Shown: positions 50,830 through 60,194 of the stretch, piece after piece
How positions within the stretch are numbered: position 1 is the first letter of the stretch
How the letters are laid out: each line of letters begins with the position of its first letter
Assembly (NCBI GenBank): GCA_963752045.1
Contig: CAVVWN010000008.1
Coordinates: 1,054,001 to 1,118,000, forward strand
Origin: DATKDF01 sp963752045
GTDB lineage: Bacteria > Acidobacteriota > Vicinamibacteria > Vicinamibacterales > SCN-69-37
Direction: 5' to 3'
Length of the DNA stretch: 64,000 bases
Notes under the pieces: model-generated
Seen by the model: the letters and a program-made list of their open reading frames with translations, nothing else
Database searches by the model: none
Told to the model about the DNA's origin: nothing
Made by a program: the position numbers and the translations under genes

Positions 50830-51912
50830 ATGCTTCGGACCGCCACTCTCGCCGTCGTTTTTGTCCTCGGACTCTGGCTGGGCGTTCCCGCGACCGTCCG
50901 CGGCCAGGGCTGGCCTTTCGAGATCACCGACCTCTCTGGGCGCGACCGGCTGGTGATCCTCGTCTTCGGGGATGCCGGTACGGGTGGCGCCGGCCAGTAC
51001 CGCGTCGGCGCGGCCATGGCCGACGTGTGCCGCGAGAGACGCTGCGACCTCGCCCTGATGCTCGGCGACAACCTGTACGAGGACGGGGTCGAGGTGCGGA
51101 TCCGCGACGACGCCGACGCGAGCTACGCGGAGATCATCGAGCAGTTCGCCGCCAAGTTCGAGCGGCCGTATGCCGCGCTTGCCGAGATGCCAGGCTTCCA
51201 CGTCTGGGTGGTGGCCGGCAACCACGACTACGAACGGCACGCGGCCGGCGCCGAGATCACGTATTCGGAGTTCAGCCGGCTGTGGCGCATGCCGGCGCAG
51301 CACTACGCGATTCCGCGCCTGCCGGCGTGGGTGCAGATTCAGGGCATCCACACCGACACCAACATCCGCCGCGACCTGAACGGCCTGCAGGTCGCCTCGA
51401 TCCGGCGGAGCCTGTGCGCCGAGGGCCCCGAGCGGTGGAAGCTCGCGTTTGGCCACTATCCGGTCTACAACTCGGGCCATCACGGCGGCGACGCGAACGA
51501 GCGCCGCGTGCGCGCGCTCGTCGAGCCCGTGTTTCGCGATTGCGGCGTCCATGTCTACTTTGCCGGCCACGCGCACCACCAGGAGCACTTCACGGCGCCT
51601 GGATTCGAACAGGTGATTCAGGGCGCGGCCGGCAAGAGCAAGGGCTCGAGCGACCCCCTCACTGGTCCTGGCCTGCGGCAGCGGTTCTTCTCGCGCACCT
51701 TCGGTTTCGGCGTCGTCGAGCTCGACCAGTCGAGCATCAGGATGGACTTCTACGATGTGCTCGACACCGAGGAGAAAGCGTCGTCCTGGAATCGGCCGAC
51801 GGCTGCCGAGGTCGTCCAGTCGTACTCGTGGTGCGGTTCGCGTGACGATGTCGGCCGGGCCGATCGCGAGCCGTCGCCTTGCCCGACCCCGCGGGCGCCA
51901 CGGCGCCCGTGA
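50830..51912 (+). CDS. Purple-acid-phosphatase-like metallophosphoesterase, exported
   Basis: Exported calcineurin-like phosphoesterase of 360 residues similar to tartrate-resistant acid phosphatases. The five metal motifs are present in order: VFGDAGTGG, LMLGDNLYEDG, VAGNHDY, FGHYPVYNSGHHG and FAGHAHHQEH. A signal peptide (about 1-25, ending TVRGQG) sends it to the periplasm. It would hydrolyse phosphomonoesters. The ending is Arg/Pro-rich. It converges with a small membrane gene 13 bases further on. Confidence 0.9.
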   Translation: MLRTATLAVVFVLGLWLGVPATVRGQGWPFEITDLSGRDRLVILVFGDAGTGGAGQYRVGAAMADVCRERRCDLALMLGDNLYEDGVEVRIRDDADASYAEIIEQFAAKFERPYAALAEMPGFHVWVVAGNHDYERHAAGAEITYSEFSRLWRMPAQHYAIPRLPAWVQIQGIHTDTNIRRDLNGLQVASIRRSLCAEGPERWKLAFGHYPVYNSGHHGGDANERRVRALVEPVFRDCGVHVYFAGHAHHQEHFTAPGFEQVIQGAAGKSKGSSDPLTGPGLRQRFFSRTFGFGVVELDQSSIRMDFYDVLDTEEKASSWNRPTAAEVVQSYSWCGSRDDVGRADREPSPCPTPRAPRRP

Positions 51913-51925
51913 TCGCGTCGAGCCG

Positions 51926-52171
51926 CTATCGCCCGCGGAGCGGCGCGAAGAGTCCCGTGAAGTAGAGCAGCAGGCCGGCCGTGAGCAGCAGCAGGACCGG
52001 TGCTTCGAGCGGAACGGCCGGCAGGACCTGCCCCAATCCCCCGATACGCGATGACGTGACGTCCGGGCTGTCGGCCGCCCGAGCGACGCGCGCCATCACG
52101 CCGGCCGAGAGCGAGGCGGGAGGCGCCGGGTCTGGCAAGCGGCTCAGTCTCGATTCCAGTCTCGAGGTCAT
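51926..52171 (-). CDS. Small membrane protein, possible anti-sigma partner
   Basis: Protein of 81 residues: a cytoplasmic Arg/Ser-rich helix (MTSRLESRLSRLPDPAPPAS), a linker, and one C-terminal transmembrane helix (APVLLLLTAGLLLYFTGLFA). The ATG at 52171 overlaps the TGA of the preceding sigma-factor reading (ATGA), the usual arrangement for sigma / anti-sigma pairs. It has no zinc motif. The partner sigma gene is damaged, so this protein may be an orphan. Confidence 0.55.
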   Translation of the reverse strand: MTSRLESRLSRLPDPAPPASLSAGVMARVARAADSPDVTSSRIGGLGQVLPAVPLEAPVLLLLTAGLLLYFTGLFAPLRGR

Positions 52172-52651
52172 CTCGATTCCTTTCGGTCCATCGCGGCCTG
52201 GGGCTCGCCAAGGACGCTGCGAAGACGGCGCCGTGCGCGGAAGACGGAACGTCTTGATCGTGCCGCTCGTCACGCCGACCGCGCCGGCGATTTCGGCGAC
52301 CGACAGATCCTGGCGGTAATACAGGATGACGGCGGTGCGCTCGCCAGAGGGCAATGCCTGCACGGCCCGCCACAGACGCCGGTCGTCCTCGTCGGAAATC
52401 AGGTGACCGAGCGGGTCGTCCTCGGCGGCAGGTTGTCGGTCGTCGTCGACCGGTCCGGTCTCTCGCGAGAGGTCACGCCGGCGACTTCGCAGCCAGTTCT
52501 GGCCCAGTCGCACGGCAATCGTCGACAGCCAGGGGTAGAAGGGCCGCGCTTCGTCGTACCGGTATACAACGCGACCTTTGCGGTGGTTGACAAGCCCGCG
52601 CGGGCGGCGGGGCGGCTGCCGGGCGATGACGTGCGGCGCGTCGGCGCGCTG
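52168..52651 (-). pseudogene. ECF sigma factor remnant, 5' truncated and frameshifted
   Basis: Only the second half of an ECF sigma factor remains. It reads YDEARPFYPWLSTIAVRLGQ (region 2.3-2.4), then LPSGERTAVILYYRQDLSVAE and EIAGAVGVTSGTIKT (region 4), after which an extra base near 52244 shifts the frame; in the next frame FRARRRLRSVLGEPQAAMDR completes the protein and ends in TGA at 52170-52168. The open frame begins directly after the stop of the zinc-ribbon gene and contains no start codon before the GTG at 52513; regions 1 and 2.1-2.2 are missing. It cannot encode a working sigma factor as it stands. Confidence 0.65.
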
Positions 52652-53059
52652 CTACTTCCAGCCGCTTGGCTTGCGCGGGGCCTGGTTGGAGGAAGCCGGC
52701 GGGGTGTCGGGCGCGGGAGGCGTGTCTCCGGCGGCTGCCGCGATTTCACGCTCGAGCTCTTCGTCGTTGGGCAATCCGGCGAGCTGGTCCAGGAAGACCA
52801 GGGAGTGCTGCGACGGGATCTCGAACTTCCTCCCGCACGCCTTGCAGGTTACATCTTCGTCGAGACGGAGCAGGTAGTCGCGCAGTTTGGCGAACTTGGC
52901 CCGGTCGGCCGCGTCGGCGCCGGGCGGCAGCTGGTTCTTCTTCGCGTGCCGCATCCAGCGAATGCTGTATTCGTTGGTCCGCTTGCACTTGGGGCACTGA
53001 TAACGTCCCGGTCGGGTTTCCGGCTTCGCCGTGAAGAGGTTCCGTTCGTCCATCGCCAT
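52652..53059 (-). CDS. Zinc-ribbon protein of unknown function
   Basis: Soluble protein of 135 residues with two cysteine pairs, CPKC (in RYQCPKCKRTNEYS) and CKAC (VTCKACGRKFEIP), separated by about 55 residues that form a helical hairpin. The pairs can bind one zinc, as in zinc-ribbon or rubredoxin-like knuckles. A Pro/Ala-rich tail ends the protein. I do not recognise the family. The ATG at 53059 lies 6 bases after TATGAT, suggesting a leaderless message; a second ATG two codons later is possible. Confidence 0.7.
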   Translation of the reverse strand: MAMDERNLFTAKPETRPGRYQCPKCKRTNEYSIRWMRHAKKNQLPPGADAADRAKFAKLRDYLLRLDEDVTCKACGRKFEIPSQHSLVFLDQLAGLPNDEELEREIAAAAGDTPPAPDTPPASSNQAPRKPSGWK

Positions 53060-53065
53060 GGCCCG

Positions 53066-53071
53066 ATCATA
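53066..53071 (-). promoter_or_regulatory. -10 hexamer for the zinc-ribbon gene
   Basis: TATGAT on the minus strand, 6 bases before the ATG at 53059, again the spacing expected for a leaderless transcript. Confidence 0.4.
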
Positions 53072-53148
53072 GCGGCAATCGGCCGCCGGCGGTGGTCACG
53101 GCGGCCGCGCGGGCCGGCCGGGGGGTGGAGCAGCCAGACCGGTCGGGT

Positions 53149-53164
53149 GTAGGCTTTCGCCTAC
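53149..53164 (+). promoter_or_regulatory. Leader hairpin before the aminotransferase gene
   Basis: Perfect inverted repeat GTAGGC-TTTC-GCCTAC, directly followed by CGAGGGGGG, the ribosome site for the ATG at 53179. It could fold in the leader and affect translation, or be an operator. Confidence 0.4.
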
Positions 53165-53178
53165 CGAGGGGGGTGTCC

Positions 53179-54474
53179 ATGCTCAGCAGGCGAGCGTTTC
53201 TGAAGCGGACGGGGGCGGCCGGGGCGGTGGCGTTCGCAGCAGGGCCCGAAGGGCTCGAAGCGGTCCGGCAGGCGTCGGCCGCAGCGGCCAATCGGACCCC
53301 GGCCCAGATGGCTCAGGACGAGGCCTACTGGGGGCTCATCCAGCAGCAGTTCGCCATCGACCGCTCCATCGTCAACCTCAACACCGGCAACCACTGCTCG
53401 CACCCGCGAGTCGTGGCCGAGGCGGTCACGCGCTATATGGCGTTTCAGAACGAGGCGCCTGGCCGGTACCAGGCGCAGCTGCTCTCCAACCGGGAGACGG
53501 TCCGCAGGGGCCTCGCCGCTGAGTTCGGCTGCGACACCGAGGAGCTGGCGGTCACGCGCAATGCCAGCGAGTCGCTTCAGATCCTGCAGAATGGCATCGA
53601 TCTCGAAGCGGGCGACGAGGTCATCACGACCGAGCAGGACTATCCGCGGATGCTGACGACGTGGGATCAGCGTGTCCGTCGGGACGGCATCGTGCTCAAG
53701 CGCGTGCAGTTCCCGGTGCCGACAACGGCCGACGATCTGTACGAGCGCATCACCAGCGCGATCACGCCGCGCACGAAGGTGCTGCACTTCTGTCACATCA
53801 CGAACCTCACGGGACAGCTCTTTCCGGTGCAGCGGATCTGCCGGGCGGCTCGCGCCCGTGGCATCACGACGATTGTGGACGGCGCGCACGCCGGCGCGCA
53901 GTTTCCGTTCAAGCTGCACGAGCTCGAGTGCGACAGCTACGGCGTCAGCCTCCACAAGTGGCTGCTCGCGCCATTCGGCACCGGCATCCTCTTCGTCCGG
54001 CGCGATCAGATTCCGACGTTCTGGCCGCTGCAGGCCGCCCCCGCGCGGAGCGACAGCGACATCCGGAAGTTCGAGGAGATCGGGACCCAGCCGGCGGCGC
54101 TGAAGGCAGCCATCGCCGATGCGCTGGCGTTTCACCGTGCCATTGGCGCGGAGAACAAGGCCGCGCGGCTCTACTACCTGACCATGCGCTGGGCGAACCG
54201 CCTCAGGCCGCATGAGCGCATCCAGATGTTCTCGAGCCTCAAGCCCGGCGAAACCTGGGGCCTGGCGACCGTCGGCATCCGGGGCATGGCGGCGTCGAAG
54301 ATTGCCGAATATCTCTGGGGCAGCCACCGGATCATCGTCGCGGGCATCGCGTCCGGGACGCTGCCTGGCCCGCAGTTCGACTACGAGGGCGTTCGCGTCA
54401 CGCCGAACATCTACACGTCCATCGACGAGGTGGACGCATTCGCCGGTGCCATGGAGGAGCTCGTCAGCCAGTAG
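53179..54474 (+). CDS. Tat-exported class V aminotransferase-like PLP enzyme
   Basis: PLP-dependent enzyme of 431 residues in the class V aminotransferase / isopenicillin N epimerase-like group. The N-terminus MLSRRAFLKRTGAAGAVAF is a twin-arginine signal, so the folded holoenzyme is exported. Other blocks: INLNTGNHCSHP-like VNLNTGNHCSHPRVV, VTRNASESLQILQNGI, TTIVDGAHAGAQFPF (PLP-contacting Asp and His) and SLHKWLLAPFGTG, with the Schiff-base lysine. The reaction is not certain; related proteins are epimerases, desulfurases or lyases. The ATG at 53179 has a GAGGGGGG site upstream; a GTG two codons earlier is possible. Confidence 0.87.
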   Translation: MLSRRAFLKRTGAAGAVAFAAGPEGLEAVRQASAAAANRTPAQMAQDEAYWGLIQQQFAIDRSIVNLNTGNHCSHPRVVAEAVTRYMAFQNEAPGRYQAQLLSNRETVRRGLAAEFGCDTEELAVTRNASESLQILQNGIDLEAGDEVITTEQDYPRMLTTWDQRVRRDGIVLKRVQFPVPTTADDLYERITSAITPRTKVLHFCHITNLTGQLFPVQRICRAARARGITTIVDGAHAGAQFPFKLHELECDSYGVSLHKWLLAPFGTGILFVRRDQIPTFWPLQAAPARSDSDIRKFEEIGTQPAALKAAIADALAFHRAIGAENKAARLYYLTMRWANRLRPHERIQMFSSLKPGETWGLATVGIRGMAASKIAEYLWGSHRIIVAGIASGTLPGPQFDYEGVRVTPNIYTSIDEVDAFAGAMEELVSQ

Positions 54475-54543
54475 GGTCGCTCTCGCGCACGCCGTCTTCC
54501 TGCGGGTGCGCCGTCGCGGAATGAAGGCGACCACCGGTCGTGC

Positions 54544-54703
54544 GGCGAGTCACCCGGATCGAATCGCCCGCTTTGCATGCGGAGCATCCACTGCTCGTGG
54601 TTGCCCATCAGCCCGACGACCGGACAAGGCGCCCGTTCCCGCAGGTCGAGGATGCGCTCGAGCACCCGGCCACGTCCGGGCCGTCGTCGATAACCTCGTC
54701 GAG
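54544..54703. repeat. Phosphatase-fragment repeat, copy A
   Basis: First of three related copies. On the minus strand it reads ...RILDLRERAPCPVVGLMGNHEQWMLRM (in parts), which has the GNHE signature of calcineurin-like / PPP phosphatases. Shared landmarks with copies B and C are TTGCATGCGG, CCCATCAGCC and CCACGTCCGGGCCGTCGTCG. No full phosphatase gene is present. Confidence 0.6.
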
Positions 54704-54800
54704 CGGCGAGTCACACCGGAGTGCGACTGAATCGCGCGCGTTGCATGCGGAGCATCCACTGCTCGTGGTCGCCCATCAGCCAGACGACGGGACGATGGCG
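54704..54800. repeat. Phosphatase-fragment repeat, copy B (partial)
   Basis: Direct repeat of the first 95 bases of copy A, directly adjoining it: CGGCGAGTCAC, TTGCATGCGGAGCATCC, CTGCTCGTGG and GCCCATCAGCC are shared. It breaks off after GACGACGGGA and continues into unrelated sequence. Confidence 0.6.
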
Positions 54801-54851
54801 GCGCGGGTCGGCCGTCCGGTCGAAGGATGGCAGCCCGCAGGAGGTCGCCCG

Positions 54852-55390
54852 TCAGGCCCGTCGAGCGGACAAGGTGCGCCGTGTAGGTCGAGGAGGCTCG
54901 CCGCCGAGGCGGGGAACGCTCAACACGCGCTCGGCGTACGGCCACGTCATCAGGTAGACGCGTCCGCCGTCCGGAGACCAGGCGACGTCGGTCAACTGGG
55001 TGCCGGGCTCGGCCGTGAACAGGGTCTGGCTGCCGCCGCCGTCGAGGTCGATCAGCATGACCCGGGTTCGATCCCGCGTCAGATACACCGCCGTGCGGCC
55101 GTCCGCTGCGAGATCCATGCCCACGGGATGCCGCGCGTCCTCGCTGCCTCCGCGGCGGCCCGGGTCGGCGACGTCGCCGGTGAACGTGACCTGGTGCATC
55201 GGCGGCAACGCGTCGAGTGCGACGGTCGCGGGCGGCGTGCTGACGAGCCACGCCGCTCCACCGCCGCGGCGCCGACGATCCCGGCCGCCAGCAGCGCGAG
55301 CGGGCGGCTCCGCTGAGAGGGCGCCGCCGGTTCACCCGGAGTCGTCACTCCGGCGGCGGGCTCCCCGGCCTCCAGCAGTTCGAGTCGCGC
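54852..55390 (-). pseudogene. Pkn-type kinase remnant (juxtamembrane, TM, propeller start)
   Basis: Pieces of a receptor-like Ser/Thr kinase gene spread over two frames. At the 5' side ARLELLEAGEPAAGV is the end of a kinase domain linker and PLALLAAGIVGAAAV a transmembrane helix. In another frame, HPVGMDLAADGRTAVYLTRD, RTRVMLIDLDGGGSQTLF and VAWSPDGGRVYLMTWP are TolB/PD40 blades. The catalytic domain and the rest of the propeller are absent. Confidence 0.55.
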
Positions 55391-55394
55391 GTCG

Positions 55395-55532
55395 GCTGCA
55401 TTGCATGCGGATGCGTGCCACTTCTCGAGGCAGCCCATCAGCCCGACGACCGCGACCAAGGCGCCCGTGTCCCGCAGGTCGGGTGCGCTCGATGCACCCG
55501 GCCACGTCCGGGCCGTCGTCGATAACCTCGGC
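55395..55532. repeat. Phosphatase-fragment repeat, copy C
   Basis: Third, more diverged copy in the same orientation as A and B: TTGCATGCGG, CAGCCCATCAGCCCGACGACC, AAGGCGCCCG, CCCGCAGGTCG, ACCCGGCCACGTCCGGGCCG and TCGTCGATAACCTCG are shared with copy A. On the minus strand it contains VIDDGPDVAGCIER, a phosphatase-like segment, and VVGLMGCLEKW, where GNHE has become GCLE. Confidence 0.6.
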
Positions 55533-55840
55533 GGCCCACGATGGACCAAGTCGTCCGAGGCGGTCAGGCTGATGCGAAACCAACGCCGTGTGTTCATCAC
55601 GCTGCCCGGCAGCACGAATCCGCCCTGCTCGGCCAGATGATGCCACAGCCGCACCGGCACGAGGCGCTGCAGTTCCTCAATTTGCGGCGAGCAGGGCATC
55701 GCTGCGGCCGAGATCACGCTACGGTGAAGTCGGGGGCGAAGCCCCCAGGATTTTCTGAGCAGGGTTGCGGTCGCCGCGCCGTCGAGACGGGGCGGCTATC
55801 GTCTGGACGGTAGCGACGGCTCGCCGTCATGGCCAGCGCG

Positions 55841-57016
<1,176 letters not shown>

Positions 57017-57035
57017 AGGCTGACCGTTCGGGGAG

Positions 57036-57041
57036 ATTCTA
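57036..57041 (-). promoter_or_regulatory. -10 hexamer for the degenerate kinase gene
   Basis: TAGAAT on the minus strand, about 19 bases before the GTG at 57016. Confidence 0.35.
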
Positions 57042-57098
57042 CTTCGGCCGCGAGATCTGGAATGCCCGCCGAACGTGGCCGGGTGGTGCGTGGCCGCG

Positions 57099-58955
57099 TC
57101 ACTCCCTTCTGCCCTCTGCCCTCTGCGCCGCCATCGCCTGGATCTGCCTCTCGATGACCTCCGTCTTCATGAGATCCATGTGCGAGGCGTCGGGTTCGTT
57201 GACGAGGTCGGCGTCGGCGAAGTCGGGACCCAGGACGGCGCCGGTGACGTGCGCGAGCCGCAGCGTCCCCAACCCCCGCTGCTCATCGTCCTCGCCACCA
57301 GCGAACACGATGCGGGCCCGGATGCCGGCGTGTTTCACGGCGCGGTACCAGCCGGCGAAGGGTGAGTCGCCTGCGCCGACGAAGGGTGCGATGATGTCGT
57401 GGCCGTGCTGGCGCAGCGCGTCGATGTCCGCGTGGTACTTGCGCACCAGTTCCATCAGGTAGGGCGTGACGTGGAGCCAGGCCTGCGGCGTCTCCATCGC
57501 ACCCGCCACCTCGCGGGCCAGGTCGAGAATCTCCCCGTCGCGATGCGGGGGGATGGCCGCGACCCTCCGGGAGAACCAGCAGGTGTCGAGGCTGAGGTTG
57601 GGACTGAGGACCAGGATGCCGTCGACGGTGTCCCGCGTCAGCCCCGCCTCGGCCACCACTCGCATCACCACGTCGGCGCCCGAGGAGAATCCGCACAGGA
57701 GGGTCGTGCCGGGCTGCGTCTCGCCCACGACCGACTCGAGGAAGCGCCGCAGGATCGTCAGGTGGCTCACGATGGGGAGCGGCATCCGGCGGCGGCGGGT
57801 GTCCTCGAAGCCGTAGAGCGATACCGCGATGGCCCGATGGGGCGACCGTTCGAGCACCTCGCGGAAGACGCCATGGTCGAAGCCGAATCCCGGTACGAAG
57901 ACCACGAGGACGTCCGACGGACGTTCGTTGTCCGCATAGCGGACGTGGTCGCCGATGACGGCCGGGTCCAGCGTCGCGGGGTCGAGGTCCCGGCAGACGT
58001 CGGTCGTCAGGATCCAGGATTGTTCGACCAGCCCCCCACGCCCGCGGTCGCTCCCCGGGCGCCCCTCTGCGACCGCCGGCGCGTCGACGGCCTCCTCGAG
58101 TTCGAGGCGGGCATCGCCCAGGTGGCGCAGGCGGCGCGCGGCGTCACGGCGAAGGCAACGCCGCAGCAGCCGCAGGATCGCCGGCGGCACGTCGCGCGGC
58201 AGGCTGGCATAGTCGGGGTCGTCGCGCAGCACGGCGGCGAGCACGTCGCCCGAGGTGTCGCCGGTGAACGGGCGGCGACCCGCCAGCATCTCCCAGACCA
58301 CCACACCGAACGCCCACACGTCGGCGCGGGCGTCGGCCGGTCTGCCGCGCGCCTGCTCCGGGGACATGTACGCCGGCGTTCCGAGGATGACGCCCGGCCT
58401 CGTGTCCTCCGAGGTGACCGTCGCGGAGTTCGCCGGATCGGTGGCGCCCGGCAAGGGCCACTCCAACGCCTTCGCCAGCCCGAAGTCGAGCACCTTGACC
58501 GTGCCGTCGTCGGTCACCTTCACGTTGCCCGGCTTCAGGTCGCGATGGACGATGCCGCGATCGTGCGCGGCCTCGAGCGCCTGCGCGATCTGCGTGGCGA
58601 TCGCGAAGACGTCGCCGCGCGGGATCGGGCCGGCCGCGATCCGGTCGGCAAGCGTCGGGCCCTGAACCAATTCCATGACGATCGCGCGCCGGGCTGGCCC
58701 CGTCCCGTCGTCGAACCGTTCGAGTCCGTAGATCTGGGCGATGTTCCGGTGGTTGAGCGCGGCCAGCGCCTGCGCCTCCCGATCGAACCGCATCAGCCCA
58801 TCCGCGTCGTCCGCGAGATGTTCGAGGAGGACCTTGATGGCGACGTCGCGGTTGAGCGCGGTGTCGCGCGCGCGATACACCTCGCCCATCGCGCCGGCGC
58901 CGATGGCGGCTGTCACCTCGTAGGGGCCGACTCGGGTTCCTGTCGGGATTGGCAT
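57099..58955 (-). CDS. Ser/Thr kinase fused to an alpha/beta-hydrolase
   Basis: Cytosolic two-domain protein of 618 residues without a transmembrane helix. Residues about 10-290 are a complete Hanks-type kinase: GAGAMGEVYRARD, Lys41 in VAIKVLL, HRDLKPGN with Asp139, DFG at 157-159, GTPAYMSPEQARG and DVWAFGVVVWEMLAG. Residues about 310-618 are an alpha/beta-hydrolase: strand VLVVFVPGFGFDHGVF, nucleophile elbow LCGFSSGAD (Ser424), LVLSPNLSLD, and a late His592 in ASHMDLM. Pkn kinases of this lineage normally have a TM helix and a propeller instead. The ATG at 58955 is chosen because GTRVGPYEV is the usual kinase start. It may phosphorylate or regulate its own hydrolase part. Confidence 0.87.
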   Translation of the reverse strand: MPIPTGTRVGPYEVTAAIGAGAMGEVYRARDTALNRDVAIKVLLEHLADDADGLMRFDREAQALAALNHRNIAQIYGLERFDDGTGPARRAIVMELVQGPTLADRIAAGPIPRGDVFAIATQIAQALEAAHDRGIVHRDLKPGNVKVTDDGTVKVLDFGLAKALEWPLPGATDPANSATVTSEDTRPGVILGTPAYMSPEQARGRPADARADVWAFGVVVWEMLAGRRPFTGDTSGDVLAAVLRDDPDYASLPRDVPPAILRLLRRCLRRDAARRLRHLGDARLELEEAVDAPAVAEGRPGSDRGRGGLVEQSWILTTDVCRDLDPATLDPAVIGDHVRYADNERPSDVLVVFVPGFGFDHGVFREVLERSPHRAIAVSLYGFEDTRRRRMPLPIVSHLTILRRFLESVVGETQPGTTLLCGFSSGADVVMRVVAEAGLTRDTVDGILVLSPNLSLDTCWFSRRVAAIPPHRDGEILDLAREVAGAMETPQAWLHVTPYLMELVRKYHADIDALRQHGHDIIAPFVGAGDSPFAGWYRAVKHAGIRARIVFAGGEDDEQRGLGTLRLAHVTGAVLGPDFADADLVNEPDASHMDLMKTEVIERQIQAMAAQRAEGRRE

Positions 58956-58981
58956 GGAGCACTCGGCGGAAGCCGGGGGCA

Positions 58982-58987
58982 ATTATA
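58982..58987 (-). promoter_or_regulatory. -10 hexamer (TATAAT) for the kinase-hydrolase gene
   Basis: Perfect TATAAT on the minus strand, 26 bases before the ATG at 58955. The leader would be about 20 bases and has no strong ribosome site. Confidence 0.5.
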
Positions 58988-59009
58988 GGCGCGGGGCGCT
59001 CTGCGGGCG

Positions 59010-59113
59010 CCACAAACACGAATGGCGGCCATCGCTGACCGCCATTCGCATTTCCGCAAAGAAGTGGCTACGTCCGGTTCTTCAGTCGTCGCCGCGCCGC
59101 GACCGCAGCCCCG
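59010..59113. repeat. Duplicated segment, left part, copy 1
   Basis: Stretch beginning CACAAACACGAATGG and including GTGGCTACGTCCGGTTCTTC and GTCGCCGCGCCGCGACCG. It recurs, slightly diverged, at about 61640-61735. It lies just downstream of the lipoprotein gene and has no ORF of its own. Confidence 0.65.
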
Positions 59114-59707
59114 TCAGCCTGGAGGTCGGGTCGCGAACGTGGTCTTCACGGTGAAGACTCCACCACTGGGCACCGCTCTAAACGTGTCCTCAACCGTGCC
59201 CGTTATCGAGCCGTCCGCGGAAATCGTGGCCGTCAATCGTCCCTCGGGCCACTCCCACGAGTGGTAGCAGCGCGGATTGGCACCTGGGTAGTAGGGGTCC
59301 ACGAACGGAGCGTCTCCGAGGCTGACAGCTCTTGCCTCGACCTGCCCATCATCGCTGACCTGTCCCGAGTAGAAGCCCGGCAGATAGCCGACATCGTCCT
59401 CGAGATGTGGATTGAAGTGAAAGCTGATCGCTGAGCCCTCGTGCTGGACCCGGACGGTGAACGGAGGCCAGAACGTGATGCGGGCCATGTCTTCGTTCAA
59501 CCGGTCCGCCATGCAGTTGCCGGCTGGGCCAGCCCCCACCCAGGACCAGGTGATTGGCCAATACAAGCCGCTGGTCGCGGTTGGGCGAGGTACAGTCGTC
59601 GCTGGCAGAGCCGGCCCAGTGAGCGGCTGCTCGCAGGCCGTGGTGACGAGGCAGGTCAGCGAAAGGGCGATCACGGCCGCCACGGGCCATTCGTGTTTGG
59701 CATGCAT
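59114..59707 (-). CDS. Probable lipoprotein of unknown function
   Basis: Exported protein of 197 residues. A signal peptide with a hydrophobic core (VAAVIALSLTCLVTTACEQ) ends in a lipobox-like TTAC, so Cys26 may be lipidated. The mature part is beta-rich (PPFTVRVQHEGSAISFHFNP, GFYSGQVSDDGQVEARAVSL, GRLTATISADGSITGTVEDT) and resembles small acidobacterial beta-sandwich lipoproteins. Function unknown. The ATG at 59707 lies 6 bases after TACGCT, a leaderless-type spacing. It sits inside a duplicated segment whose second copy, near 61.74 kb, keeps the promoter and first codons but has lost the gene body. Confidence 0.7.
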   Translation of the reverse strand: MHAKHEWPVAAVIALSLTCLVTTACEQPLTGPALPATTVPRPTATSGLYWPITWSWVGAGPAGNCMADRLNEDMARITFWPPFTVRVQHEGSAISFHFNPHLEDDVGYLPGFYSGQVSDDGQVEARAVSLGDAPFVDPYYPGANPRCYHSWEWPEGRLTATISADGSITGTVEDTFRAVPSGGVFTVKTTFATRPPG

Positions 59708-60090
59708 GGGCCGAGCGTAGGGGGGCCGGCCTTGAAAAGTCTTTGGAGGTTCTGAAGTGTCTTGAAAAACTGAGCTTCCGACCGAAATCCGTGAAGACGT
59801 CGCCGTCCCGCTCCGGTCGTCGCGGGGAGCGACTGGGAATGCTTCGCGCGCAGAAGGCGCGTCTGAAAGTCCACCGCGGCAGGCTGGCGTGCGCAGAACG
59901 CTCAGCATCTTCTGCAAATCACGCGGTGAACGAACCCGATCTCGGGGACGCGGCCCAAAAGTCCGACGCGCTGACAAGGACCATCGCGGGGACAGTCGGC
60001 GAAAGCGACGATCCAGGACGCCATCGAGACGCGAATCGCTTACGGCACGGATGGCAATGAGCTAGCTGATGCCGGAGGAGGGAATCGTGC
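59698..60090. repeat. Long direct repeat, copy 1
   Basis: About 390 bases, from GCATGGGCCGAGCGTAGGGG to GGAGGGAATCGTGC, repeated at about 61747-62133 in the same orientation with scattered substitutions and one 3-base difference (CTGGGAATG versus CGGGTG). No gene is visible in it. A palindromic core (CCGCTCC...GGGAGCG) could form a hairpin. Substitutions do not favour third codon positions, so the open frame across it is probably not a gene. Confidence 0.75.
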
Positions 60091-60120
60091 GCACCAGGGC
60101 GGGAAAGCCCACAAGTTCTT
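60071..60120 (-). pseudogene. Degenerate tRNA-Leu 3' half
   Basis: GCCGGAGGAGGGAATCG matches the 3' acceptor and T-arm of the tRNA-Leu at 62191-62279 exactly over 17 bases. Beyond that GGGCGG and AAAGCCCACAAG (variable arm) still match with substitutions between. The anticodon arm and 5' half are not preserved. Confidence 0.6.
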
Positions 60121-60182
60121 GCGTCGGAATCGGGCCTGATCAGGCGCTCTCCTACGCTGGCATCGAGGCAGCAAACGAGGGG

Positions 60183-60188
60183 TAGACT
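60183..60188 (+). promoter_or_regulatory. -10 hexamer for the PQQ-propeller gene
   Basis: TAGACT on the plus strand, 6 bases before the ATG at 60195, a leaderless-type spacing. Confidence 0.4.
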
Positions 60189-60194
60189 TCTGCC

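Noticed and set aside
54540..55316. Plus-strand ORF of 258 codons through the repeat region
   Set aside because: It has no recognisable domain; the phosphatase and kinase similarity is on the minus strand.
57399..58988. Plus-strand ORF of 529 codons
   Set aside because: Antisense to the kinase-hydrolase gene, whose motifs are unambiguous.
59743..60060. Small conserved ORF in the long direct repeat (also at 61687-62058)
   Set aside because: The frame is open in both copies, but substitutions between copies fall on all codon positions and the stop differs, so a protein is not supported.
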